NCBI GenBank assembly: GCA_000166735.2
Contig: AEMJ01000061.1
Coordinates: 1-38,814, forward strand
Direction: 5' to 3'
DNA length: 38,814 nt
Source: Leuconostoc inhae KCTC 3774
GTDB lineage: Bacteria > Bacillota > Bacilli > Lactobacillales > Lactobacillaceae
Below, one piece after another: positions 17,287-26,418 of the stretch; the first letter of the stretch is position 1; every line of letters starts with the position of its first letter. A model generated the notes under the pieces. That model saw only the letters and a program-made list of their open reading frames with translations. It made no database searches and was not told the origin of the DNA. The translations under genes were made by a program, and so were the position numbers.

Positions 17287-18783
17287 TTAATTCAAATATG
17301 TCGCTTTAATATCAGCCATTGTACTTAAAATTGTTTTCTTATCCATAACAACTAACATTTCTGGTAGGTTAGGACCTTGAATTTCATGCGTTGTCGCAAT
17401 ACGAATTGGGTTCCATAAATTCCGGCCCTTGATTTCAAGTGTATTTTGAATCGAACGAATAGTATTCATATAATCTTCTGCAGTTGCTGATTCCGGTAAC
17501 GCTGTATAAGCTGATTCCCAGGCAGAAAATACTTTGCGGCCATCATCTGACGTCAAGTAATCAACCATCTCATCAGTCATGTCTCCTAATTCAAAGAATG
17601 GTTGACGCACTAACGCAACAACTTCGCGTGTGTAAGAAATGCCTTCCACACCAGCTACTTTGATGACCTCAGCAAGCCAATCTTTTTTGGTTTCTGCGTC
17701 AGCCTCGGAAACTAAATTAGCGTTGACTAATTCTTGAATTAATTGTGGCATCACTTGATCTAAATCACGACGCATCCACTGGTTGTTAATCCATTCCAAC
17801 TTCTTTTGGTCAAATTTAGCATTAGCCTTTGACAAACGTGTTTCGTCAAACATTTGTTTAAATGATTCAAGTGAAAAAATCTCGTCTTCACCCTTTGGCG
17901 ACCAACCAAGTAAACCAATAAAGTTGACCATTGCTTGTGGTTGATAACCCAATTCGTGATATTGTTCTACGAATTGCAACAGATTCTCATCACGCTTTGA
18001 TAACTTTTTACCTGTTTCACCGTTAATAATCAATGCCATATGACCAAACTTTGGCACATTCCAACCTAAGGCTTCAAAAATCATAATTTGTTTTGGTGTG
18101 TTTGATACATGATCATCGCCACGTAATACGTGAGAGATCTTCATCAAATGATCATCCACAACCACTGCAAAATTGTAAGTTGGCATGCCATCAGTTTTTT
18201 GAATAACCCAATCACCACCAACTTCTTTGGCGCCAATTTCAATATGACCTTTAACAATATCATCCCATGCGTAAACTTTTTCTTCAGGGACACGGAAACG
18301 AACGACAGCTTTCAATCCCTGCGCTTCAAATTCAGCATATTTGGCTTCACGTTCTTCAGACGTTAGCCCTTCATACTCGTAAACATAATGCGGTGCTTGC
18401 TTCGCTGCTTGTTGTGCTTCACGCTCAGCTGCAATTGTTTCCGTTGTTTTATATGACTTATAAGCCAGTCCCTTAGCCAATAATTCGTCAATAAATGGTT
18501 GGTATAAGCCTTGTTCATTACGTTCTGATTGACGATAAGGGCCATACTCACCAGGATTTTCTGGCGATTCATCCCAATCTAACCCAAGCCAAGCTAAATT
18601 ATCTAATTGCGATTTTTCACCGTCCGCAATATTACGCGCTGTATCGGTATCTTCAATACGGATAATAAACTTGCCATTATAATGGCGCGCAAAAAGCCAA
18701 TTAAAAATTGCTGTACGCGCATTACCAATATGTAAGTGGCCCGTTGGTGATGGTGCATAGCGCACACGAATTTCTTCAGTCAT
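17287..18783 (-). CDS. gltX: Glutamyl-tRNA synthetase
   Basis: Class I aminoacyl-tRNA synthetase that charges tRNA(Glu), and in organisms lacking GlnRS also tRNA(Gln). 498 residues from MTEEIRVRYAPSPTGHLHIGNA. HIGH-type motif HIGN at about 19-22, KMSKS-type motif KLSKRDE near 255, conserved RGDDH and WGYLGLDWDESP-like region (LAWLGLDWDESP). The start at 18783 is preferred because AGGAGA precedes it at 10 bases and the family starts here; the frame extends 11 codons further upstream to 18816. Intact and monocistronic in appearance. Confidence 0.97.
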   Translation of the reverse strand: MTEEIRVRYAPSPTGHLHIGNARTAIFNWLFARHYNGKFIIRIEDTDTARNIADGEKSQLDNLAWLGLDWDESPENPGEYGPYRQSERNEQGLYQPFIDELLAKGLAYKSYKTTETIAAEREAQQAAKQAPHYVYEYEGLTSEEREAKYAEFEAQGLKAVVRFRVPEEKVYAWDDIVKGHIEIGAKEVGGDWVIQKTDGMPTYNFAVVVDDHLMKISHVLRGDDHVSNTPKQIMIFEALGWNVPKFGHMALIINGETGKKLSKRDENLLQFVEQYHELGYQPQAMVNFIGLLGWSPKGEDEIFSLESFKQMFDETRLSKANAKFDQKKLEWINNQWMRRDLDQVMPQLIQELVNANLVSEADAETKKDWLAEVIKVAGVEGISYTREVVALVRQPFFELGDMTDEMVDYLTSDDGRKVFSAWESAYTALPESATAEDYMNTIRSIQNTLEIKGRNLWNPIRIATTHEIQGPNLPEMLVVMDKKTILSTMADIKATYLN

Positions 18784-18883
18784 GTTATGTCGTTCTCCTA
18801 AATGTTGTTTTGTCATGTTTCGTCTAGGTACTAGTATACAACATTCATTAGTCTAATTTCCAATACACACAGTTGAAACAATG

Positions 18884-19471
18884 CTATTGCAAACTTTTAG
18901 CAAAAAACCGAATTTGTTTATTATAAAAGTCATTAGATGTCACCACTAACTTTGGATTGTTAAACCGGATAGTTGATATAAAATAACCAAAATTTAATAG
19001 CACAAAATTCATTGTGGCAGAGTCTGTATCAATTGTTGATGCTATTTTTTCTTGACGCTTCATGTCATCAAAATAGGCCAACAAAATAGCTCTAAACTTA
19101 ATTGGTATATCTTCCACAGCTTTTGCAATATCTGGTCTTTTAAATGATTCTTGAAAACCAACAACGACAATTTGTTGGTGACTGATTTGAAACTCTTGAT
19201 ATATTTTTGACATGGTTACCAAATCATTTTCAATATTCCCCGTGGCAGTAAAATCATCAAAAATAGTTGATAAATCTTGTAAGTGCCGATCAATCACTAC
19301 ATTCAACAGACCCTCTTTATCTTTGAATTTTCTAAAAACGGTACTTGGATTAACATTAGCTGTTTCAGCTATTTTATTAATTGTTGTCGCCTGATAACCA
19401 ACACGAATAAGCAGAGAAATAAAAGCATTTAAAATTAGTTCATAGTTCGAATCTTCATTTTCCTTGGACAT
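18884..19471 (-). CDS. TetR/AcrR family repressor
   Basis: Ligand-responsive repressor. 195 residues; the N-terminal helix-turn-helix is clear (ILNAFISLLIRVGYQATTINK, then IAETANVNPSTVFRKFKDKEGL, residues 10-58), and the rest is the variable effector and dimer domain. AGAGGTG precedes the ATG. It is divergent from the YhgE/Pip-type gene and shares the 42-bp palindrome at 19533-19574 with it, the usual arrangement for a TetR repressor controlling its neighbour and itself. Effector unknown. Confidence 0.9.
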   Translation of the reverse strand: MSKENEDSNYELILNAFISLLIRVGYQATTINKIAETANVNPSTVFRKFKDKEGLLNVVIDRHLQDLSTIFDDFTATGNIENDLVTMSKIYQEFQISHQQIVVVGFQESFKRPDIAKAVEDIPIKFRAILLAYFDDMKRQEKIASTIDTDSATMNFVLLNFGYFISTIRFNNPKLVVTSNDFYNKQIRFFAKSLQ

Positions 19472-19532
19472 ATCGACACCTCTTTCTAGCTATATTAACA
19501 TAATATTGTTCCGATAGCAGGTGCACATCACC

Positions 19533-19574
19533 AACTATTAAATGCATGCAACCACTTGCATGCATTTAATAGTT
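19533..19574. promoter_or_regulatory. Perfect 42-bp palindrome, likely TetR operator
   Basis: Arms AACTATTAAATGCATGCA and TGCATGCATTTAATAGTT are exact reverse complements (18 bases each) around ACCACT. It overlaps the -35 (TTGCAT, 19556-19561) and spacer of the promoter for the gene at 19613, whose -10 is probably TAAGCT (19579-19584). Each arm itself holds the palindrome TGCATGCA, so it could bind two dimers. Confidence 0.85.
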
Positions 19575-19612
19575 ATGCTAAGCTATGTTCATAAAACAAA
19601 AGGAGACACACC

Positions 19613-20850
19613 ATGTATTTTAAAAAATTTTTACAGAGTAAGGGTGTCGTCGGGTCACTCATTATTATATTGTTCTATGGCCTACTCATGGTCGGTGTTT
19701 ATTTTTCTGGGTATAAAGCTATTCCGAGCAAAATTAACCAGCTACCCGTCGCTATCGTCAATCAAGATAATGCAAGTCGCCCCTTAGCAAATCAGCTCAA
19801 AAATAAGTTACCATTCAAACATATTAAAACAAATCTTACATTTACTGAAGCAAAAAATCAGCTACAAGATCGTAAAGTTTATTTAATTATTAATGTCCCA
19901 AAAAATTTCAATGACGACATTAAAGATATCACCCATAGCAGTACTGCTACCCTTAAGTTCTACATTAATTACTCTAATCCAACTACTGTTACAACAACCA
20001 TGGAAAGTGCATCCAAGGCTCTGGGTAGCCAAATTCAAAAAAGCGTCTTGTTAAAGCAAGGTCAAAGTATTTTAACAATAGCTGAACTTAACCAATTACA
20101 AAAACAGGTCACAACAGCTATCGCAGCTAATCCTAAGCAACGAGACATCATTTTAAAACAAGCCACTACGACAAAAAATGATGCAACACAGCAAATTAAA
20201 AAACATATCAGAACATTGCTAAGACATATGACTATCATATTATTAAAGTCAATCAAGTACCCTCAGGTATGCATCACAGTATGGCACCCTTTTTTCTAAC
20301 ATTATCATTTTATATTGGCTCAATGATCGCTGCAATGTTAATAGTGACAAGTTATAAATCATTTTCACCCTTAATTGGTCGCTGGCGTGCCTATCTATAT
20401 ACTGAAATAACAATCGGGGTACTATCAGTATTTGCCCCACTAGTAATCATTGGTTTAAGTAAATATATGTTGAATTTCAATACTAACATTTACTGGCAAC
20501 TTTGGCTAACACATAGCATTGAACTATTTAGCGCATTAAACATTAACTTAATTTTTTCCTTGATTTTAGGTCAGCTCGGCATCATGATCAATATGCCATT
20601 CATGCTTGTACAAGTTATTTCAGGCGCTGGAATGATTCCACAGTGCTTGCTACCGAAATTCTTTAAAATAATGAGCTATATCTCGCCTAGTTTCTACACG
20701 ATTCAATCTGATTTTAACATTCTCTATGGTGGTAATCATACGCAAATATTATTGCTGAAACTTTTGACAATTGGACTTGTTGCAGTAGCACTTCATCTGA
20801 TTATTGTCGCCTGTCAGAAAAACAAATCTGCCATCATTAAGCCTGCCTAA
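19613..20850 (+). CDS. YhgE/Pip-type ABC-2-like membrane protein (frameshifted)
   Basis: Membrane protein of the YhgE/phage infection protein class, which includes exporters for toxic compounds under TetR control. Repaired length 412 residues. One membrane segment at about 13-33, an extracytoplasmic domain with LPVAIVNQDNASRPLANQL near 45 and VYLIINVPKNFNDDI near 90 (both typical of the class), and five membrane segments in the last 190 residues (FYIGSMIAAML to LVAVALHLIIVA). The frame breaks at A6 (20198-20203); one extra A gives QQIKKTYQNIAKTYDYHIIK and joins MHHSMAPFFL. AAAGGAG precedes the ATG. No ATPase gene is beside it. The substrate is unknown. Confidence 0.82.
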
Positions 20851-20898
20851 GTTACAAAGAAACACCAGAAAAAATTAAATGCGACATAATTGACACTT

Positions 20899-20940
20899 AA
20901 AAAGCTAATTATCGAATAAACAGCGGTAGTTAGCTTTTTT
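20899..20940 (+). terminator. Terminator of the YhgE/Pip-type gene
   Basis: AAAAAGCTAATTATC pairs with GGTAGTTAGCTTTTT (15 bp with G-U pairs) around a short loop and ends in T6, about 50 bases after the stop codon. The A/T symmetry would let it also stop transcripts coming from radA. Confidence 0.8.
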
Positions 20941-21083
20941 GTTTGATAATTATTTTTGTTGAAATAATTTCTAAGTAGTTGGTTTAGTAACCAGATGGTC
21001 AGTCACATTTCTTTGTTTCGTTAATTAATATAATAGGCGCCACCAAAAATTCTCAGCTACTCATTTCCCTCACTAATTTGAAT

Positions 21084-22450
21084 TTAATCCAAAGCTAATT
21101 TTAAAGCCTCACTCAATGTCGTTACACCAATAACTTGTATACCATCTGGAAACACGATACCATTCAAATTGTTCTTAGGAACAATTGCCCGTTTAAAGCC
21201 AAGTTTACGCGCTTCTTTTAATCGTCCTTCAATATCAGCAACACTACGCACTTCGCCCGTTAGCCCTATTTCACCGACAAAAACATCACTCGGCCGAGAT
21301 TCTTTATCGTGGTATGAGCTAGCTATCGCTACTGCAATAGCCAAATCAATCGCTGGTTCATCCAACTTGACACCGCCTGCTGCTTTCAAATAAGCATCCT
21401 GATTCTGTAACAACAGGTTGGCTCGTTTTTCTAACACTGCCATAATCAATGACACACGGCTTCGATCTAATCCTGAGGCGGTCCGTTGTGCATTGCCAAA
21501 CACTGTTGGTGTGACCAAAGCTTGCAATTCCACCAAGATTGGTCTCGATCCTTCAAGTGCGACAACAATTGCTGAACCTGTTGCTCCAGTTAAACGCTCT
21601 TCTAAGAAGATTTCCGAAGGATTAGCCACTTCAATTAAACCACCATCACGCATTTCAAAAATACCCAACTCATTGGTTGCACCGAATCGATTTTTACCGC
21701 ACGTAGGATACGATATTTATAATTACTATCACCTTCAAAATAAAGTACTGTATCGACCATATGTTCCAAAATTTTAGGCCCTGCAATCGCGCCATCTTTG
21801 GTAACATGACCAACAATGAAGATAGATATATTATTTGTTTTGGCAATTTGTAAGAGATCAGCAGTGACCTCTCGAATTTGTGATACTGATCCTATTGCTG
21901 ATGTCACATCTGGTTCTTGCATGGTTTGAACGGAATCAATCACCACAAAATCCGGTTGTAATTCATCAATTTGTTTTTTAATGGCTGTCATATCAGTTTC
22001 TGGATACAAATAAAATTCATCATTGCCAACACCCAAACGATCGGCACGTAACTTGACTTGTGTCGCAGATTCTTCACCGGTAACGTACAAAACACGTCCC
22101 TCATGTGCCAATTGTCCAGAAACTTGCAACAAAAGTGTTGATTTTCCAATACCCGGATCACCACCAATTAATACCATTGACCCAGGAACAACACCGCCAC
22201 CTAATACACGATTGAGCTCTTTTAAATTAGTTGCCACACGTGGTGTCTCTTCAGAAGTAATTTCATTAATTTTTTCTACTTTTGCCGCACGTCCATCAAG
22301 ACTCACACGACTTTTACGATCATTTACTTCAGGCGCAATTTTTTCTTCAACAAGCGTGCCCCATTCACCGCAGTTTGAACACCGCCCGAGATAACGCGCT
22401 GATGTGAAGCCACAGTTGGAACAAATAAATTGTGTTTTTACTTTGGCGAT
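21084..22450 (-). CDS. radA: DNA repair protein RadA (frameshifted; apparent ATC start)
   Basis: RecA-like ATPase that helps branch migration in recombination. Repaired length 455 residues: zinc finger C10-x2-C13 ... C24-x2-C27 ([17 protein letters not shown]), Walker [15 protein letters not shown] near 92, the RadA-specific KNRFG motif near 255, and a C-terminal Lon-like domain ([20 protein letters not shown]). The frame breaks exactly in KNRFG at A5 (plus T5 at 21691-21695); one extra A gives [15 protein letters not shown]. The N-terminus has no ATG, GTG or TTG in frame: the codon at the family start, 7 bases after AAAGGAG, is ATC (22448-22450). It follows dut, 97 bases away, probably in one transcript. 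Confidence 0.92.
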
Positions 22451-22547
22451 GGTTATTCTCCTTTGTCCATATTAACTAACTGCGTTGTTTAAGTTGATAG
22501 TTTTTCTAACGCCGTTTGCGATAACAATACGGTATGCTGGTAACTGA

Positions 22548-23086
22548 TTAGTTTTGTCCAGTCGACCCAAAACCACCTTGACGTGAAGCCTTGGCGACTT
22601 TATCATCCCCATCTGCCAATAAATATGGTAAGAAAATCCCTTGTCCAATCCGTTCGCCTTTTTTATTTTAACATCATTAATGCCAAAATTAATGAATTGG
22701 AAGAAAATCTCGCCTTCATTTGAAGAATTATTATAATAATCTGCATCCACAATGCCGACACCATTGGGCATCATAATACGTTTTTTAATTGGCCCACTTG
22801 AACGCGAAACAAGTTGCAAATACTCACCATCGGCCATGTAAGCCTTGATACCAGTAGGTATTAAAATTGGCTTTAGTATATTTTGGAGATCTGCATTATC
22901 ACGCACACCCTTTAATTTGCCTAATGACAAAATGCTCAATCCCTTAAAAAATTGATTACTTAAAGCACTAGGAATGATAATATCTTCTGAAGCTTCGAAG
23001 TCATATCCAGCTGCCGCTTGTGTGCTGCGTTTTGGTAAATTAAGGCCATCATTGGCTTTCGTTGAAACAATTTCAAATCCACGCAT
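22548..23086 (-). CDS. dut: dUTP diphosphatase (frameshifted)
   Basis: Hydrolyses dUTP to dUMP, keeping uracil out of DNA and feeding dTMP synthesis. Repaired length 179 residues with the five family motifs: AAAGYDFEA (1), SRSSGPIKKRIMMPNG (2), GIVDADYYNNSSNEG (3), KKGERIGQGIFL (4) and QGGFGSTG (5). The frame breaks at A6 (plus T6 at 22659-22664); one extra A restores motifs 4 and 5, which are otherwise unreadable. The start MRGFEIVST at 23086 matches the family but has no ribosome binding site; a strong GGAGG lies about 50 bases upstream, ahead of a 6-codon mini-ORF. Likely co-transcribed with radA. Confidence 0.9.
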
Positions 23087-23104
23087 ATTATTAAAGTACA
23101 ACGA

Positions 23105-23141
23105 TGTAACTATATAGTTACACACGCCATACGTTTCCTCC
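23105..23141 (-). promoter_or_regulatory. dut leader: GGAGG, 6-codon mini-ORF and 18-bp palindrome
   Basis: On the minus strand GGAGG (23137-23141) sits 6 bases before ATG 23130 of a mini-ORF encoding MACVTI, ending at TAG inside the perfect palindrome TGTAACTATATAGTTACA (23105-23122). The dut ATG at 23086 follows 20-25 bases later. The dut frame is also open through this stretch from an ATG at 23143, but nothing upstream of that ATG looks like a ribosome binding site. The palindrome could be an operator or an RNA hairpin; I cannot tell which. Confidence 0.55.
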
Positions 23142-23165
23142 ATTATTAGTTGATGTTTCTTTACT

Positions 23166-23194
23166 ATTATACGGTAAAATACGATTATTTTTAA
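23166..23194 (-). promoter_or_regulatory. Promoter of dut-radA
   Basis: Minus-strand TTAAAA (23189-23194), 17-base spacer, TATAAT (23166-23171). It is about 25 bases upstream of the GGAGG of the mini-ORF. Confidence 0.6.
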
Positions 23195-23289
23195 GATGAT
23201 TTTGAATAAACATATTTTAAACTAGTCATTTCTAATATATTTAATAATTTTAAGTTTGATAACTCATTAAAAGTAATCGCTACTCATTG

Positions 23290-23318
23290 TTGACATTAAT
23301 GATAATGATTACTATAAT
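23290..23318 (+). promoter_or_regulatory. Consensus promoter with Fur-family box, metal importer operon
   Basis: TTGACA (23290-23295), 17-base spacer, TATAAT (23313-23318): an exact consensus promoter. The spacer holds TGATAATGATTACTA (23300-23314), which fits the 7-1-7 Fur-family box TGATAATNATTATCA at 12 of 14 defined bases. A Fur, Zur or PerR-type repressor would block this promoter when metal is plentiful. No such regulator gene is in the window. Confidence 0.75.
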
Positions 23319-23377
23319 AAGTATTAGTTTGTTCCAGAAAACGACGACTGGCTCATCAAACAAGAAGGAGTAAAAAC

Positions 23378-23416
23378 ATGAACATAGAAAATAAACACAA
23401 CATTATAGGTCCCTAA
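23378..23416 (+). other. 12-codon mini-ORF ahead of the metal-binding protein gene
   Basis: ATG at 23378 with an ideal AAGGAG 6-7 bases upstream encodes MNIENKHNIIGP and stops at TAA. The sequence around it (AAGGAG TAAAAACATGAA) resembles that around the real gene start at 23472 (GGGA ATAAAAACATGAA), as if the start region had been duplicated. It could be a leader peptide or a remnant of an older start. Confidence 0.45.
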
Positions 23417-23471
23417 GTTATTTGATTGTTAAAAACGCTTAAGTTCAATGAAGAAAGATGGGAATAAAAAC

Positions 23472-24376
23472 ATGAAACGTCGTTATACAATAGGCACTAT
23501 AGTCATTGTTATATTAGCAGCAATTGTCCTTATATTTATTGGCACGCATCATAGTCAAACAAGCAGTGCAAACAGTGATAAGGGCATCAAGGTTGTGTCG
23601 TCTGTTGATTTTTACGGTGAAGCTGCTCAAAAAGTTTTGGGAAATTACGGTAGCGTACAATCCGTTATCACAAACCCAAACATTGATCCACATGACTATG
23701 AACCAAGTGCCAAAATAGCCAAAGAGGTAGCCAATGCCAATTTAGTCGTTTATAACGGCATTGGCTATGATTCTTGGATGACTAAGTTAGCCAAAAACGC
23801 TAATGTGAAATCAGTTCGAGTTGGCGAAGATGTCTTAGGTAAAAAGGACGGCGATAACCCTCATTTGTGGTATCAAAGTCAAACAATGCCGAAACTTGTA
23901 AATTACTTAGCAACTAAATTTTCCAAAATAGATCCAAAGCACAAATCAGAGTTCAAAGCGAATGCTGAAAAGTACATTGCACAATTACAACCTATTCAAA
24001 CTAAAATCACCGCTTTAAAGAAAAATTCAGACAATAAAACTGTAGATGTTAGTGAACCTGTATTTGATTACGCTTTAGAGGAACTTGGTTATACGGAAAA
24101 TAACACGCATTTCGCAAAATCCGTCGAAGATGGTACTGATCCCTCACCAAAAGATATCAAAACTATGCAAGATGATATTAAAAGTAAAAAATATCGTTTT
24201 TCGTACAAAACACACAAGCGACAGACAAAACTGTGACTGAATTAGTGACACTAGCAAACAAATATTCAGTTCCTGTCTTGAAAGTAACTGAAACAATGCC
24301 CAAAGGTAAAACATACGAGCAATGGATGATTTCACAGTACAATCAATTAGAAAAAATCCAACAAACAGAAAAGTGA
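23472..24376 (+). CDS. znuA: Zn/Mn ABC transporter substrate-binding protein (frameshifted)
   Basis: Captures zinc or manganese outside the cell for the ZnuCB importer (cluster A-I family). Repaired length 301 residues. An N-terminal hydrophobic segment (residues 8-24) lacks a lipobox cysteine, so it looks membrane-anchored rather than a lipoprotein. Metal ligands: IDPHDYEPS near 70, NPHLWYQ near 130, and a C-terminal Glu/Asp region (EPVFDYALEELGY, DGTDPSPKDI). The frame breaks at A6 (24186-24191); one extra A gives KSKKISFFVQNTQATDKTV and continues to KIQQTEK before TGA. The start at 23472 is chosen over 23448 because the membrane segment and a weak GGGA fit it. First gene of a three-gene operon. 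Confidence 0.85.
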
Positions 24377-24380
24377 TACT

Positions 24381-25040
24381 ATGTTAAGTAAAATTTTAGA
24401 AGTAGCAGAATTAAATATTCAAGTTGCGGGAAAGCCACTAATTGAGAGGCTTTCTTTTACTATTTATACCAATACACTACTGTGTATCACCGGTGACAAC
24501 GGGGTTGGTAAAACAACTTTAATAAATCATCTGTTAAAAGCTGCTAAATCTACACAAGAACACCAATCACACATTAATTTCAATACATCTTTTGAAGCGA
24601 TTCAAGTCATCCCACAGTTTAGAAATATTGATGATGACTATCCATTGAGTATTCAAAATTTTGTCACACTGAATTTGATCAAACAGTGGCGCCCTTGGTT
24701 AACCGCTCTTGAAAAAGAAAAATTAAGCAAAATTCTATCTTTAGTCAATCTGACTGCCATCAAAAATCGACCACTTGGGGAAGCTTCTGGCGGCGAAAAG
24801 CAACGTGCTTACTTGGCTCAGGCACTTATAGCTCACCCAAAACTACTCATATTAGATGAAAGCACATCCAACTTAGATCGTGAATCAAGAATCAATTTAT
24901 TACATTTAGTCAAGACGATTATTAATCAGGAGAATATTGCCGTCATATTTATCACTCACGATCCCGAACTAGTTAAGTTATTTGGTGACGTTGAGTTACA
25001 TATCAGCAATCGTCATGGTGTCATGACTAAACTACGGTAG
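24381..25040 (+). CDS. znuC: Zn/Mn ABC transporter ATP-binding protein
   Basis: ATPase of the metal importer. 219 residues, intact. Walker A GDNGVGKTT near 40, Q-loop VIPQFRNID near 78, signature EASGGEKQR near 136, Walker B KLLILDES near 155 (Ser instead of the usual Pro after Glu), H-loop FITHDPE near 193. It begins 5 bases after the substrate-binding gene. Confidence 0.9.
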   Translation: MLSKILEVAELNIQVAGKPLIERLSFTIYTNTLLCITGDNGVGKTTLINHLLKAAKSTQEHQSHINFNTSFEAIQVIPQFRNIDDDYPLSIQNFVTLNLIKQWRPWLTALEKEKLSKILSLVNLTAIKNRPLGEASGGEKQRAYLAQALIAHPKLLILDESTSNLDRESRINLLHLVKTIINQENIAVIFITHDPELVKLFGDVELHISNRHGVMTKLR

Positions 25041-25058
25041 CAGAGAGGAAAGATCAGT

Positions 25059-25865
25059 ATGTTTACCTATTCATTTATGCAATATGCGTTTATTGCCAGT
25101 TTTTTTATTTCTATTATCTGCGCAATCATGGGCGTATTTGTAGTTGCTCGAAAAACTGCATTTTATACACATACACTTTCTGAAATAAGTTTTTCAGGCG
25201 CCAGTTTCGCGATATTTGCAGGTATTTCACCAATAACTGGCATGTTATTATTTACAATTACTAGCTCAATTTTTGTATCATTGACGGGTCGAAATATGAA
25301 CCAACGAGAATCATCAGTGAGTGTTTTTTCGGCTATTTTTATAGGTCTTGGCGTCCTTTTCTTGTCACTATCAAACAAGCAGTCAAGCTATGCAACCAAT
25401 ATTTTATTTGGTAGTATTGTGGGAATAAGCCGCGCAAATGTGACTGAATTACTCCTTTTAATTGCAACTATTTTATGTATTACGGGCATCATGTTTCGAA
25501 AACTTAAATATATTTCTTTTGATACCATCGGTGCTCAATATAATGCAAAAAATACTGCTTGGATCTCATCTCTTTTTTTAATTTTAGTCGCTTGTACCGT
25601 CAGCGTGACTGCACAAATTGTTGGCTCTTTACTTATTTTTTCTTTATTGACTATTCCTGCATCCTCCGCTAAATACTTAGCTCATTCGGTTCATAGCATG
25701 ATGCTTTTGTCGTTCGTATTTGCTTTATTTGGGACATGGATGGGTCTCTATCTCAGCTACATAACCAACTGGCCAGTCAGCTTCTTCATTACATTTATTG
25801 AAGGCATCATTTATGGTTTGGCACTAGCATACGCTAAGATCCCTAATTCATCAAATAATAGATAA
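25059..25865 (+). CDS. znuB: Zn/Mn ABC transporter permease
   Basis: Membrane channel of the metal importer. 268 residues with eight or nine membrane segments, intact; ABC-3 family features include MGVFVVARKTAFYTHTLSEIS, GRNMNQRESSVSVFSAIFIGLGVLFLS and the cytoplasmic coupling-helix region around SLLIFSLLTIPASSAKYLA. AGAGAGGAA precedes the ATG, 19 bases after the ATPase gene. No clear terminator follows; 270 bases of non-coding DNA separate it from the GNAT gene, with only a TATAAT at 26076-26081 that may start the next unit. Confidence 0.9.
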   Translation: MFTYSFMQYAFIASFFISIICAIMGVFVVARKTAFYTHTLSEISFSGASFAIFAGISPITGMLLFTITSSIFVSLTGRNMNQRESSVSVFSAIFIGLGVLFLSLSNKQSSYATNILFGSIVGISRANVTELLLLIATILCITGIMFRKLKYISFDTIGAQYNAKNTAWISSLFLILVACTVSVTAQIVGSLLIFSLLTIPASSAKYLAHSVHSMMLLSFVFALFGTWMGLYLSYITNWPVSFFITFIEGIIYGLALAYAKIPNSSNNR

Positions 25866-26136
25866 TTTTTGTTATGTTAAGTGTTTTCACTCAAAGTAGC
25901 TAACTGATACATCAATAGCTGTACTAGGACTAGATATCATTGATTCAATCGTGATAATGATCTTTAAGACACCATTTAGCTGACATGAATTCATACATAA
26001 TCCCTGTTTTTAAAATGCGCTACTTCAAAATTCATACATTGGAAATTAACAACACAATTGCCCCAAGTCATGCGGTATAATTAAAGAAACAACTACCTTG
26101 CTATCTTACGCATTGAAAACAGAATGGAGAAAAATT

Positions 26137-26418
26137 ATGGACTTTCAACATGAACCTGGACGTTATTTTTTACAACAAAATGACAAAACAGTGGCTGAAA
26201 TCACTTACACAACCATCAATAATGGGCAAACATATGCTATTAATGCCACAAACGTTGACCCTTCTTTACGTGGGCAAGGTATTGCCGCAAAATTACTTGA
26301 TACCGTAGTTGCTGAAGCACATGATAAACACATATCAATTAAAGCCGTTTGTCCTTACGTCCAAAAAGCTTTTGCAAATAATCCAGCTAAATATCAGAAA
26401 ATTGAGTATAAACCATGA
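26137..26418 (+). CDS. Small GNAT-fold acetyltransferase-like protein (YjdJ type)
   Basis: 93 residues from MDFQHEPGRYF, chosen because GGAGA precedes it; the frame extends to 26098 without support. It holds the short GNAT core with the acetyl-CoA loop VDPSLRGQGIAAKLLD near 48-63 and VCPYVQKAFANNPAKY near 75-90. Small proteins of this class (YjdJ/GtlB type) are usually of unknown substrate. It overlaps rpiA by ATGA, so translation of the two is coupled. Confidence 0.85.
   Translation: MDFQHEPGRYFLQQNDKTVAEITYTTINNGQTYAINATNVDPSLRGQGIAAKLLDTVVAEAHDKHISIKAVCPYVQKAFANNPAKYQKIEYKP

Noticed and set aside
20960-21080. TGGTTTAGTAACCA dyad downstream of radA as an operator
   Set aside because: Only 5-base arms, in the 3' region of convergent genes, with no promoter beside it.
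23105-23122. NrdR box ahead of dut
   Set aside because: The core ACTATATAGT resembles part of an NrdR box, but it is two bases shorter and there is no second box at the usual spacing.
25866-26136. Small gene between the metal permease and the GNAT gene
   Set aside because: No frame with a start, a ribosome binding site and reasonable length; only a TATAAT near 26076 that may belong to the next promoter.
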